From assembly GCA_003963245.1 (NCBI GenBank), contig RXJX01000014.1:62001-126000 (forward strand): DNA of 64,000 nucleotides, read 5' to 3'. Every line of letters begins with the position of its first letter. Within the stretch, counting starts at the first letter, position 1. The notes beneath the pieces were generated by a model, which saw nothing but the letters and a program-made list of their open reading frames with translations, did no database searches and was not told the DNA's origin. Position numbers and translations under genes: made by a program. Of the stretch, positions 9,082-17,911 are shown one piece after another. This stretch comes from Neisseriaceae bacterium (GTDB lineage Bacteria; Pseudomonadota; Gammaproteobacteria; Burkholderiales; UBA11063).

Positions 9082-10047
9082 CTATTTACCACGGCTTATT
9101 GCTTCAGCATTTAGATCAAGATTGTTTTTACGGCGAATATTATCCTCAACAAAGCAATTACCTGAATAGCAATTTAATCTAGCATAGTAATTAACTTGTT
9201 CACCACTTTCTGAAATACTCTTAAGATTTTTTTTAAAGACAATAACATAATCTGAAGCAAAACCAAGTCTAATGGTATTACCATATAAGTAACAACCATT
9301 ATCCGCACGTTCTAAATACTCTGGATGATTAATGGTCAAATTTGAATTAGTCTGCGACACTCCGGGAATTGCTCCACTAATTAACTTACAACTTGTAAGC
9401 GGAATAAATTGTTTAGCATTTATCTCTAAATAGCTGATATGCTCAGAAGTATGATACAGAACTGCTGAAAATGGCTTTGAAATTAAAATAAAAAACACAA
9501 CTGCGATCAGTGCTCTAAAACCTGATTGTTTTAATGGATGGCGATGATGTTTGTATGCCAAATAGAAATTCATTAACATGAAATATAATGTACACCAAAC
9601 AAATACAATCTGAAGCTGCTCGCTTATTTGAACTGTTGTTGGTGAAATATAATGGATAAACCCATAGAACGTTAATAATAGCAAAGTTAGCTTAACAGGT
9701 AAAAATACCTGTGGAACTATAAATGGTAAACGATAACCAATATAATTAAATACAATAATGATTATAAATGGATAAATTAAAAGAACCAGCACCGCCATGG
9801 CCAGCTGAATAACAATAAAGGTTGCAAATGCAGGAATATTTGACTGAGGTATAAAAATATAAGCACTACTCATTGACTGTACACTCAATGCCAATAAGAC
9901 AAAGACAATACCAAAAGGAAGTATATTATCAAATTTAAAAAGATGTCTTAGTATCTTGTTTATAATAAATTTGTTAAACTCATGCAAATCTGCTTTAGAC
10001 CATTCGCGAATATACTTTCTGGCACCCAAGAGAATTTTACGAATCAT
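9082..10047 (-). CDS. Membrane protein of unknown function
   Basis: 321 residues, not recognised. It has an amphipathic basic N-terminus, then about five or six hydrophobic segments between residues 35 and 200 and a hydrophilic C-terminal domain (about 205-321) with four cysteines that probably lies in the periplasm. SD AGAGGGAT is well placed before the ATG at 10047. It follows a 12-TM-like protein by 14 bp and a cytochrome b561 gene further upstream, so all three are probably one operon. No catalytic motif is visible. The region 8999-9081 holds the DUF1841 promoter and no clear terminator for this operon. Confidence 0.65.
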   Translation of the reverse strand: MIRKILLGARKYIREWSKADLHEFNKFIINKILRHLFKFDNILPFGIVFVLLALSVQSMSSAYIFIPQSNIPAFATFIVIQLAMAVLVLLIYPFIIIIVFNYIGYRLPFIVPQVFLPVKLTLLLLTFYGFIHYISPTTVQISEQLQIVFVWCTLYFMLMNFYLAYKHHRHPLKQSGFRALIAVVFFILISKPFSAVLYHTSEHISYLEINAKQFIPLTSCKLISGAIPGVSQTNSNLTINHPEYLERADNGCYLYGNTIRLGFASDYVIVFKKNLKSISESGEQVNYYARLNCYSGNCFVEDNIRRKNNLDLNAEAISRGK

Positions 10048-10061
10048 AGATTACATCCCTC

Positions 10062-11351
10062 TCAAATTAATACCGATTTGCGGTTAAACAAGACCAAACA
10101 ACCGTAACAAACTAAGGCAATTACAATCAAAAAAATTGCTGGTGGAAAGAAGTTATTGTGTAAAATTTGACCAGATGCTTCCATTATCAGATATGTTAAT
10201 GAAGCAAAGGTTAGAAAACTATTACGATAACAAGAGATAATTGCTAACTGCCGTATTGCTGGCGTAAACAAATTAGATAAAATTAGCGGACAGGATAGTG
10301 CAAATAAATTATGAAATACAACTAAAATTAAAACGCCAAGTTGAGGGATAAATTTAAAAAAGAATAGAACATAGCTGATTATACTCCCCATAATCAAACT
10401 CACCAAACCAAATTTTATAAGATTGGCATAGTTAAATCGGTTTAAATGTTTATTCACCCACCAACACAGAATAATAGCAATTACACTAGAACTCATAATA
10501 ATGTTACTAGTCGTATGTAAAGAAATACCCAGAATTTCTTCTAAATATTTGGGCATATAAATTACACTAACAATGCAGAGACTGCTTCTTACTCCAACTA
10601 AGCTTATTGCAATTAATGTATCCTGATGGAAATGTTTAAACATTAATTTGAAATTATTAGATGCCATATAACGATGAAGTTTATTTGAGCCATTATTTGG
10701 TAATTCATAATTAAAGAAAAAGAAAAATAAAGCCACACAAATCCATGCTACACTCATAAAATAAATAAACACAAGTAACGAATTTAGGTGAGAAATATGT
10801 AAATAATCAATGATTTTATAACCAATCACGCTACCAAGTAAGCTTAGTTCAAGGCTACCGATAATAATAGAGCTAAACTCAAAACTTAGTTGCTGCATTT
10901 TCAACACAGACTCATAAGTTGCATGAATGATTATACCAACGCAAACTTGATAAATAAATCTGAATACAAACAAAGCCAATAAAATTTCTTGAACCATACT
11001 TTGACAAAAATAGGCTATTGTCATAGCTTGTAACCAGAGCATAGCGGAAATAACAACGCTAGATAATACCATAATTGTAGATGACTTAAAGATACGCGAT
11101 AAACGAGCAATAAAATCCCCTACTAAATATTTTGCTAAAAGATTAGATAACCATAATACACCAAATAAAACTAAAATACCCCTAATCTGCGAGTGACAAT
11201 ACAGTCTAACCAACGCACTAGCATTGTGCAGATATATTATTATGTCAAAATATTCCAAAGAGAGTATAACCAAAGCCAAAATAACAGATTTTTTATGGTT
11301 TACGCTTAATTGTGAGGTATTAAATAGTCGCCAAATACTACTGAATTTCAT
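10062..11351 (-). CDS. Multi-pass membrane protein, degenerate MFS-like transporter
   Basis: 429 residues with about 11-12 hydrophobic helices. The first segment ends EYFDIIIYLHNASAL and the next loop contains KYLVGDFIARLSRIF. These echo the E-Y-D-F and G-D-x-x-xR signatures of MHS-type MFS carriers but in degenerate form, so transport is plausible rather than shown. It overlaps the 3' end of the cytochrome b561 gene by 14 bp, indicating translational coupling, and is followed by an unknown membrane protein. Only a weak SD (AAGAAAA) precedes the ATG, as is common for coupled genes. It could instead have a sensory or scaffold role. Confidence 0.6.
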   Translation of the reverse strand: MKFSSIWRLFNTSQLSVNHKKSVILALVILSLEYFDIIIYLHNASALVRLYCHSQIRGILVLFGVLWLSNLLAKYLVGDFIARLSRIFKSSTIMVLSSVVISAMLWLQAMTIAYFCQSMVQEILLALFVFRFIYQVCVGIIIHATYESVLKMQQLSFEFSSIIIGSLELSLLGSVIGYKIIDYLHISHLNSLLVFIYFMSVAWICVALFFFFFNYELPNNGSNKLHRYMASNNFKLMFKHFHQDTLIAISLVGVRSSLCIVSVIYMPKYLEEILGISLHTTSNIIMSSSVIAIILCWWVNKHLNRFNYANLIKFGLVSLIMGSIISYVLFFFKFIPQLGVLILVVFHNLFALSCPLILSNLFTPAIRQLAIISCYRNSFLTFASLTYLIMEASGQILHNNFFPPAIFLIVIALVCYGCLVLFNRKSVLI

Positions 11352-11901
11352 TTTTCTTACATTTCAAGTTTGGCAGCATACGCCGCAAAATGTCATTTTT
11401 ATCCAGATAATGATGCTTCAGAGCCGCTAGTGTATGCCCACCAACTATAGCCGCTATCAAAATTGCTAAATATTTATGCAAAGCAAAAAATTGCATTGTT
11501 ACCGCCAATGGCTGTGGTGAAATTAACTGAAATAATTTGAAATTTAAGATATGTACTTCTTGCGAGGAGCTTTGAGTAAAATAAATACCAGAAATGGGAA
11601 TTGCAAACATTAACGCATACATTAACAGCACACCAAAATTAGCCAATATTGATTCACTAAGAGGGAGTTCAGTAAGCCTTGGATAGCGATGTGAAATTCG
11701 CCACAATAAACGAATAAATGCCAAAATCAAAATCAATGCACCGAACTGCTTATGGATTTCATACAAATTCAGTGAAGTACTAAGCGCTGAAAAATATACC
11801 AAAACCACACCACTAGTCAGATTAAAAAAAATCATCAGCGCAATTGACCAGTGTAAAAATTTGGCTACTGAATCATAATCATTATTAGCAAATTTATTCA
11901 T
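11338..11901 (-). CDS. Cytochrome b561 family di-heme membrane protein
   Basis: 187-residue four-helix inner-membrane cytochrome b of the CybB type, which passes electrons between quinols and partner proteins, sometimes in superoxide scavenging. Histidines expected to ligate two b hemes are visible: KFLHW in TM1 (His near residue 17), EIHKQFG in TM2, and FALHKY plus GGHTLAALKHH in TM3-4. First gene of a three-gene membrane-protein operon; the next gene starts inside its 3' end. The upstream region to 12057 is AT-rich without an obvious promoter. Confidence 0.85.
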   Translation of the reverse strand: MNKFANNDYDSVAKFLHWSIALMIFFNLTSGVVLVYFSALSTSLNLYEIHKQFGALILILAFIRLLWRISHRYPRLTELPLSESILANFGVLLMYALMFAIPISGIYFTQSSSQEVHILNFKLFQLISPQPLAVTMQFFALHKYLAILIAAIVGGHTLAALKHHYLDKNDILRRMLPNLKCKKNEIQ

Positions 11902-12057
11902 TGTTTAATCTTTCTATAAGATTTTAAATCCTGAAAAGACAATATATTATCTTCACGGATAATAACATCAATAACAACCAACAAAATTATTTATTTCAAT
12001 TGGCATTAGTTTAACAAAGATTGGAACAGTACGCTGCAATTATTACTATAATAAGAC

Positions 12058-12084
12058 AAAAGCACTCTCTTAGAGAGTGCTTTT
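12058..12084. terminator. Bidirectional terminator after the lipoprotein/glucan operon
   Basis: Perfect 12-bp stem AAAAGCACTCTC/GAGAGTGCTTTT with loop TTA (12058-12069 and 12073-12084). It lies 20 bp beyond the stop of the last lipoprotein gene and marks the end of the long minus-strand carbohydrate region. Confidence 0.88.
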
Positions 12085-12104
12085 ACATCATTATTCCAAT
12101 CAGA

Positions 12105-13214
12105 TTATTCATCTGCTACCGGAATATTTAATACTGACCAAGTACTATCTGTAACTTCCCCAGATTGTAGTGCATACATTAACTTAACGAGCATTAAAGT
12201 CGCTTTAGAATTTATGTCACTATTTGGAATATAATACCAGCGCCCTTCATACTCAATTTTATTTCTGCTATTGCGCGGTTCACTTTCACTAGACTGCATT
12301 TGAAATAATCCTTCAGTCATCCGAGCAAGATTAATTTGCTGTTGCTGATTTAAGCTACTACGACTAGCCACACCAAATCCTTTTTCTGTTTCCGCTGGAG
12401 CAATTACGCCTTTAGACAAAAAATTCAACACAGAAAAGAATGAGCGCGTTTGAAATTTAACCACATTACCGGAGATATTATTACTAGCAAAACGAGACAA
12501 GATAATTTGACGGTAAGGTTTTTTTAAATTCAAGGCTTGCGAAAGTTTTGCAGCAGCTGCATCATCATAACTAGCAACAACCAAAACTTGATTCTTTTGA
12601 TAATTTCCCAAGAAAACTCCAGCCCTTGAACTATGGCGTAGATCATCTAAAGTACTAACAAAATCATTAAATCCTTTATTATCATAAGTAAATTGTGATG
12701 AATCAGCGAACTCGCTTAGATTCATTTGATTACCAATTTGCTCAACCGTTAACTTAAATACAGCAGACAAGCTAAGATTACTTTGTGCCAAATAGTAAAA
12801 CTTGGTTATATCTATTGGTGTTAGCAAACCTGAAATATAACTTGTTCCCTGTAATGGTGAGTAGGTAATCGTTGGTGAAGTGGTAAACTCAATATTAGGC
12901 TGCACATTCCAGAACGCACCTAAAGCAGGAAAATTACGTCCGTTAGTAGCATTACCAACTTTTGTATCATCCCCACCAGTTGAATATTTTAAAGTAGTAC
13001 GAGTGGTAATACTATCCACGCCAACAAAAAATGGACTTTTATTATAGTGTAAACGAACAATATTCATCAAAAATTGTTCATTATCACTTTGGTTTAGAGC
13101 CTGATTATAGCCCTCTCTCGTCTTAGGAACATTAGCCAAACCAACAGTTGAACAACCAGTTAGTACAAGCACAGCTCCGCTTAGAACCAATAAAATAGAC
13201 TTAACATTTAACAT
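12105..13214 (-). CDS. Lipoprotein, third of three tandem paralogues
   Basis: Exported lipoprotein of unknown function. The lipobox LTGC is near residue 21 and is followed by STVGLANVPKTREGYNQAL, almost identical in plan to its two upstream neighbours. Shared family motifs are NEQFLMNIVRLHY, SPFFVGVDSI, a TITYSPLQG segment, a KTRSFFSVLNFL-like segment and a C-terminal W-Y-Y-I-P followed by a TLMLVKLMYALQSG helix. A longer reading frame opens at 13265 but runs into the preceding gene; the ATG at 13214 has SD GAGAGA and begins the signal peptide, giving 369 residues. I recall similar N-E-Q-LLLN-IVRLRY lipoproteins in other proteobacteria, without known function. Terminator follows. Confidence 0.72.
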   Translation of the reverse strand: MLNVKSILLVLSGAVLVLTGCSTVGLANVPKTREGYNQALNQSDNEQFLMNIVRLHYNKSPFFVGVDSITTRTTLKYSTGGDDTKVGNATNGRNFPALGAFWNVQPNIEFTTSPTITYSPLQGTSYISGLLTPIDITKFYYLAQSNLSLSAVFKLTVEQIGNQMNLSEFADSSQFTYDNKGFNDFVSTLDDLRHSSRAGVFLGNYQKNQVLVVASYDDAAAAKLSQALNLKKPYRQIILSRFASNNISGNVVKFQTRSFFSVLNFLSKGVIAPAETEKGFGVASRSSLNQQQQINLARMTEGLFQMQSSESEPRNSRNKIEYEGRWYYIPNSDINSKATLMLVKLMYALQSGEVTDSTWSVLNIPVADE

Positions 13215-13242
13215 TTTTATTCTCTCATAAATAAACAGCAGA

Positions 13243-14274
13243 TTAACGACCAACTGGAATAACAACCATAGGTAAATTCGCTTTTATATCACCTAGTTGT
13301 AATGAATAAATCACTTTTAACAAAATTAAAATTGATTTGGATGTAGTATCATCATTCGCAATATAATACCATTTACCTTTATAATTAATCTTAACCACAG
13401 CATCTGCTGGTTCGGAATTACTAACTAATGCATAAAAAGAACCTTTAGTTTGCTTTTGCTGGCTAGAGTCATCATCAGGAATATAGTTTGCCAGATAGTT
13501 TAAAATACCGAGTAACGATCTAGTTTGCATATAAACTATATTTTCGGGAGTTCCTGGTAGATTTACTGCATATTGAGAAAAAATAAACTGCGTATAGTTA
13601 TGCTTTAAATGCAGCATATTAGAAATTTGTGCCCCAGCTTCTGGAGTGGTTTGCAGCAAAATTGCCGGATGATCACGATAACTGGTCAGGCTATGGGTTA
13701 TAGCCCCCTTTTGCCCAAGTCGTGTAAGCTGATCAACAAAGTTACTAAATTCCGGATTATCGGAAGAACCACCATCTACAACGTGACGACTCACCTCACT
13801 ATTATTCAATACACCAATGCGGTTGATGCTTAGCTTCAAGACTGTAGGTAAATCCCAGCCTGAACTTTGCAACATACCAATCCGATCAAGAGTCAATGGT
13901 GTCATCATACCAGAAACGTATTTGGTTCCTTGTAGCGGTGTATACGTAATTGTTGGCGCTTCAGTAAATTCAATGGTAGGTGCAATATTCCAAAATGGAC
14001 CCGCCATTACTGCATTCCTATCGGTAAACATTTGAGCTTCAAGTTTAGTCCGTAATGTTGACTGAGTAGTAACACTATCTACGCCAACAAAATATGGGCT
14101 GTTACCATAATGCATTCGCACTATATTAAGTAAGAATTGTTCATTCTCGCTGGTATCAATTGCTTTATTATAATTTTCACGTGTTTTTGGCACTTGCCCT
14201 AAACCAGTTGTAGAGCACGCTGTCATGAGCGTAACTAAAGAAACTGATAAAAATATAACTTTGGAAAAGTTCAT
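13243..14274 (-). CDS. Lipoprotein, second of three tandem paralogues
   Basis: 343 residues. The signal sequence ends at a TACS lipobox (Cys near residue 20), so the protein should be lipidated and held on a membrane face. It has the same family plan as its neighbours: STTGLGQVPKTRENYNKAI, NEQFLLNIVRMHY, SPYFVGVDSV, TITYTPLQGTKYVSGM, MQTRSLLGILNYL and WYYIANDD near the end. It is the most divergent in the middle, where the deletion relative to the first paralogue falls. SD AAGAAG precedes the ATG. Starts 87 bp after the first paralogue and ends 28 bp before the third. Confidence 0.72.
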   Translation of the reverse strand: MNFSKVIFLSVSLVTLMTACSTTGLGQVPKTRENYNKAIDTSENEQFLLNIVRMHYGNSPYFVGVDSVTTQSTLRTKLEAQMFTDRNAVMAGPFWNIAPTIEFTEAPTITYTPLQGTKYVSGMMTPLTLDRIGMLQSSGWDLPTVLKLSINRIGVLNNSEVSRHVVDGGSSDNPEFSNFVDQLTRLGQKGAITHSLTSYRDHPAILLQTTPEAGAQISNMLHLKHNYTQFIFSQYAVNLPGTPENIVYMQTRSLLGILNYLANYIPDDDSSQQKQTKGSFYALVSNSEPADAVVKINYKGKWYYIANDDTTSKSILILLKVIYSLQLGDIKANLPMVVIPVGR

Positions 14275-14361
14275 CGTCTAACTTCTTTCGCAAATATTAT
14301 TTTCAAATGAAATCATTTTTTCAAATGAAATATTTAAATTAATGTTATTTCATAATTTGAT

Positions 14362-15453
14362 TTAGTTGATTGGAATTGTAATCAAAGGCAAGTTAGCTTG
14401 CACTTCGCCAGATTGCAATGAGTAAATCAATTTCAACAATACTAGTGTTGATTTAGATAGATCATCATCATCTGGAATGTAATACCAGTGACTATCATAT
14501 TCGACCTCTGCTACTGCATTTGAAGGCTCGCTCGAGCTTTCACGTACATGTAGCATATTTGAAGTGTATTTACTCCAATCCAGATTTGGATCAACCAAAG
14601 TTGCATTATAATTTTCAGATTCACTACGATCAACTGCAGGAGTGTCCACATTATTAGATAAGAATGCCATTACATTAAAGAATGAGCGAGTACTAATGCT
14701 GATAACATTCTCTGGCTGTGATTTATCAATAACTAGCGTATTTGCAAAAATTAATTTCTGATATGGTTTGGATAATTTCAAACCTTGAGCTAAGGTTTTT
14801 GCACCATACTCAGTGGTCGCGTATAAAAACACCGCTGGTTGACTTTCGTAGCTGGTAAATTCAGTAGTAACCTGATTAGTATCAACTAAATCATCCAAAG
14901 TATTGATGAAATTATCAAAATCACTGGTATTTGGAACAGATTTAGACGCTACATAGTGTGAGGAACGACCGTTGCTAAGACTACCAATCCGTGTGGTAGT
15001 TAGCTTTAATACTTCCTTAACATTATAGCCGGATTGTAATAACAGATAAATTTTATCAAGTGTCAGTGGCGCTAACATACCTGTTGCAAACTTCCCACCC
15101 TGAACTGGTGAATAGGTAATCGTTGGAGTTTGTGAAAATGCTATTTGCGGACTGCCGCTCCATTGTACTCCGTTAATAGGAGCCCAAACGTTATTAACTC
15201 CAAACGTACCACGTACTCCAGCGGTCAAAGATGTTGCAGCAGTAATACTATCGACACCGACAAAATATGGATTCTCACCATAGTGCATCCGCACCACATT
15301 CATTAGAAATTGCTCGTTTTCACTGCTATCCAATGCTTTATTATAATTTTCACGGTTTTGTGGAACATCGCCTAGACCTACGGTAGAGCAGGCGCTAAGC
15401 AGCGCTAAACATAAACCACCAGCAAGCAATTTTCGACTTCTTAATATTCTCAT
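14362..15453 (-). CDS. Lipoprotein, first of three tandem paralogues
   Basis: 363-residue lipoprotein (lipobox LSAC, Cys near residue 22) of the same family as the next two genes. The mature protein has no strong TM helix. Conserved blocks are VGLGDVPQNRENYNKAL, NEQFLMNVVRMHYGENPYF, the TITYSPVQGGKFATGM segment and HWYYIPDDDDLSKSTLVLLK near the C-terminus. It begins 53 bp after the stop of the GH3 beta-glucosidase gene on the same strand without an intervening terminator that I can see. It may therefore be transcribed with the carbohydrate genes, which is the only functional hint. Confidence 0.72.
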   Translation of the reverse strand: MRILRSRKLLAGGLCLALLSACSTVGLGDVPQNRENYNKALDSSENEQFLMNVVRMHYGENPYFVGVDSITAATSLTAGVRGTFGVNNVWAPINGVQWSGSPQIAFSQTPTITYSPVQGGKFATGMLAPLTLDKIYLLLQSGYNVKEVLKLTTTRIGSLSNGRSSHYVASKSVPNTSDFDNFINTLDDLVDTNQVTTEFTSYESQPAVFLYATTEYGAKTLAQGLKLSKPYQKLIFANTLVIDKSQPENVISISTRSFFNVMAFLSNNVDTPAVDRSESENYNATLVDPNLDWSKYTSNMLHVRESSSEPSNAVAEVEYDSHWYYIPDDDDLSKSTLVLLKLIYSLQSGEVQANLPLITIPIN

Positions 15454-15506
15454 TTTTATAGAGTCCCCTATTAATATTACAAATTTTAAATTTACACAAT
15501 GTTATA

Positions 15507-17732
15507 TCAAGATAAATACGAAAACTCAGCAGACAAGTCTGCATTCGAATCACTACCCACGTAGATTATATAGTCGCGATTTTCCGGAGTAGATTTCATT
15601 TCCGCATTGTAATATGCCAAATCTGATTTATCGATTGTGAACTCGATTATTTTACTACAATTTGTGGGAATCATCACTCGTTTGAAACGTTTAAGCTCAC
15701 GATTTGGTCGTGCCACACTAAAATTTTTGCACTTAATATAAAGCTGGACAACCTCTTCACCAGAAATCTCGCTAGTGTTACAAATCTTCACAGACACCGT
15801 TAGTTGTTGCGCTGCAGCAAGAACTTTTTTATCAATTACCAAATCCATATATTCAAATTTACTATAACTTAAGCCATAACCAAATGGATAAAGTGGGTAG
15901 TTAGGCACATCAATATAACATGAACGGTACTCAGAATATTCACCGTTTGGAGACGGACGCCCTGTATTATATTGATTATAATAAACTGGTATCTGACCAA
16001 CAGTATATGGAAAAGACATCGCTAATTTACCACTTGGATTGCTATCACCAAAGAGTATGCTAGCCAAAGCACTACCACTTTCATTACCTAAAAACCACGC
16101 TTGTAAAATCGCATCGCTATTTTCAGCATACCAGCCAAGTTCAAGTGGGCGACCACTAAAGACTATCACTATTAGTGGCTTATTTAAAGCTTTTAGTGCT
16201 TGTGCAAGTTCATTTTGCACGCCTGGAATATTTAAATAAGCACGAGATTTTGCTTCACCAGACATGGATTGATCTTCACCAACAGCTAAAATAATTATAT
16301 CCGCTGATTTAGCAACTGCAATCGCTTGTGCAAAGCCATCACGGTTATTACCTAAAATATCACAACCTGCCGTATGAAGAATATTTTCTCCACCGATTAG
16401 TGATTTCATACCAGATAAAAGTGAGACACACTCTTCATTTCGAGCAAGAGAACCCCACGCGCCAACGACTTGGTTGGAATCAGCCAATGGTCCAATTAGT
16501 GCTATTTTTTGCTTTTGTTTAGCTAGTGGCAACGTCTGATTATCATTTTTAAGCATTACCACCGACTTTAATGCTGCCTCTTTCGCCAGATTTAAGGTTT
16601 CAGGCAAACGCATATATTGCTCCCGATCAGCATAAAGATGCTTATATGGATCATCAAACAGACCAATTTGATATTTAAACTGTAGCATATGAATTACAGC
16701 CTCATCAATCAAAGACTCTTCAACCTCACCAGAGATTACTAACTCTTCTAAATGCTCCAAATAAGTCATCGAAACCATTTCGTGGTCTAAACCTGCAACT
16801 ATTGATTGCAAAGCAACCTCGCGTGCATCCCGTGCAGTTCGATGATCAATCATTTCATAGCTAGAGGTATAATCTGAAATAACAAAGCCATCATATTGCC
16901 ATTCATTACGTAGAATATCACGCAGGATAAACTTATTGGCTGTTGCAGGAACTCCATCATAAATATTAAATGAGGTCATGAATGAAGCAACCCCAGCATC
17001 AGCACAAGCTTTATAACCAGATAGATAATGCTGACGTAATTCACGTTCCGACATATCCACGGTGTTATATTCGCGACCGCCCTCAGCAGCACCATAAGCA
17101 ACGAAATGCTTGCAACACGCCGCCACCGAGTATGCCGAGCTATAATCACCTTGTTGATAACCTCGCACATATGCCGCCGCTAGCTGGCTATTGAGGTATG
17201 GGTCTTCTCCATTACTTTCCATTACCCTTCCCCAACGAGGGTCGCGCACTAAATCAACCATTGGAGAAAAAGTTAGATTTAAGCCAGTATGTGCGACTTC
17301 ATAAGCAATTTGGCGACAGCTACGCTCAATTAAATCCGGATCAAAGGAACACGCCATTGCCAGATTAATTGGGAATCCGGTACGACACCCATGAATCATA
17401 TCAGCAGCAAAGAATAATGGAATACCTAGACGTGATTGCTCAACTGCTAATTTTTGCAATTTGAAAATTGTTTCACTATCAGTAACACTTAAAATTGAAC
17501 CAACTTTGCCCTCACAGATTAATTTAGCCGAGGAATTTTCTTCTCTATGCTCCCATTTCAATCCTTCTACATTTGCTTCAGGAGGAGCTAGCTGAAACAT
17601 CTGCCCAATTTTTTCAGCCAATGTCATTTTCTTTAGTAATTCCTGCGCAAGCTGAAACGTTTCCGTTTTACTTCTTGAGGTAGTCGGTTTATGTTCCAAT
17701 TTCTCAAGCTGTTGTTGAATTGTCAATTCCAT
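15507..17732 (-). CDS. GH3 family beta-glucosidase, cytoplasmic
   Basis: Retaining beta-glucosidase of the BglX type, hydrolysing terminal non-reducing beta-glucosides. Domains: (beta/alpha)8-like domain (about 40-365) with KHFVAYG and the nucleophile in GFVISDY (Asp287), an alpha/beta sandwich (about 385-590) with VGEDQSMSGEA, and a fibronectin-III-like domain starting after YPFGYGLSY. No signal peptide, unlike periplasmic BglX, so it should act on imported oligosaccharides. Start: SD AAGAAGG fits the ATG at 17732 (10 nt) but is too close to an in-frame TTG at 17741. In a locus with GH94, GH144-like and ABC genes, sophorose is a likely substrate (inference). Confidence 0.88.
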   Translation of the reverse strand: MELTIQQQLEKLEHKPTTSRSKTETFQLAQELLKKMTLAEKIGQMFQLAPPEANVEGLKWEHREENSSAKLICEGKVGSILSVTDSETIFKLQKLAVEQSRLGIPLFFAADMIHGCRTGFPINLAMACSFDPDLIERSCRQIAYEVAHTGLNLTFSPMVDLVRDPRWGRVMESNGEDPYLNSQLAAAYVRGYQQGDYSSAYSVAACCKHFVAYGAAEGGREYNTVDMSERELRQHYLSGYKACADAGVASFMTSFNIYDGVPATANKFILRDILRNEWQYDGFVISDYTSSYEMIDHRTARDAREVALQSIVAGLDHEMVSMTYLEHLEELVISGEVEESLIDEAVIHMLQFKYQIGLFDDPYKHLYADREQYMRLPETLNLAKEAALKSVVMLKNDNQTLPLAKQKQKIALIGPLADSNQVVGAWGSLARNEECVSLLSGMKSLIGGENILHTAGCDILGNNRDGFAQAIAVAKSADIIILAVGEDQSMSGEAKSRAYLNIPGVQNELAQALKALNKPLIVIVFSGRPLELGWYAENSDAILQAWFLGNESGSALASILFGDSNPSGKLAMSFPYTVGQIPVYYNQYNTGRPSPNGEYSEYRSCYIDVPNYPLYPFGYGLSYSKFEYMDLVIDKKVLAAAQQLTVSVKICNTSEISGEEVVQLYIKCKNFSVARPNRELKRFKRVMIPTNCSKIIEFTIDKSDLAYYNAEMKSTPENRDYIIYVGSDSNADLSAEFSYLS

Positions 17733-17797
17733 TTCTATCAAACCTTCTTATCATAAAAATTATAACCAATCATCCATAAGCAACTATACTCATAGTA

Positions 17798-17898
17798 TTT
17801 GAATCTTGTACGCGAAGGATTGATAAAAAAGACGACGCGATGTAGTTAGAGCTACATAAGGAGTCTTTTTTGAAATCCGACAAAGTCCAAGTTTCAAA
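17798..17898. repeat. Long imperfect palindrome between ABC permease and GH3 genes
   Basis: About 100 bp that folds on itself. The left arm starts TTTGAATCTTG and the right arm is its imperfect reverse complement ending CAAGTTTCAAA. An inner stem AAAAAAGAC/GTCTTTTTT surrounds a central GATGTAG...CTACAT hairpin and a GGAG box. On the minus strand it ends in a T6 run, so it can also work as an intrinsic terminator after the ABC permease gene. A second element of the same architecture lies at 63098-63203. Confidence 0.65.
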
Positions 17899-17911
17899 AA
17901 CGAAGAGCATA

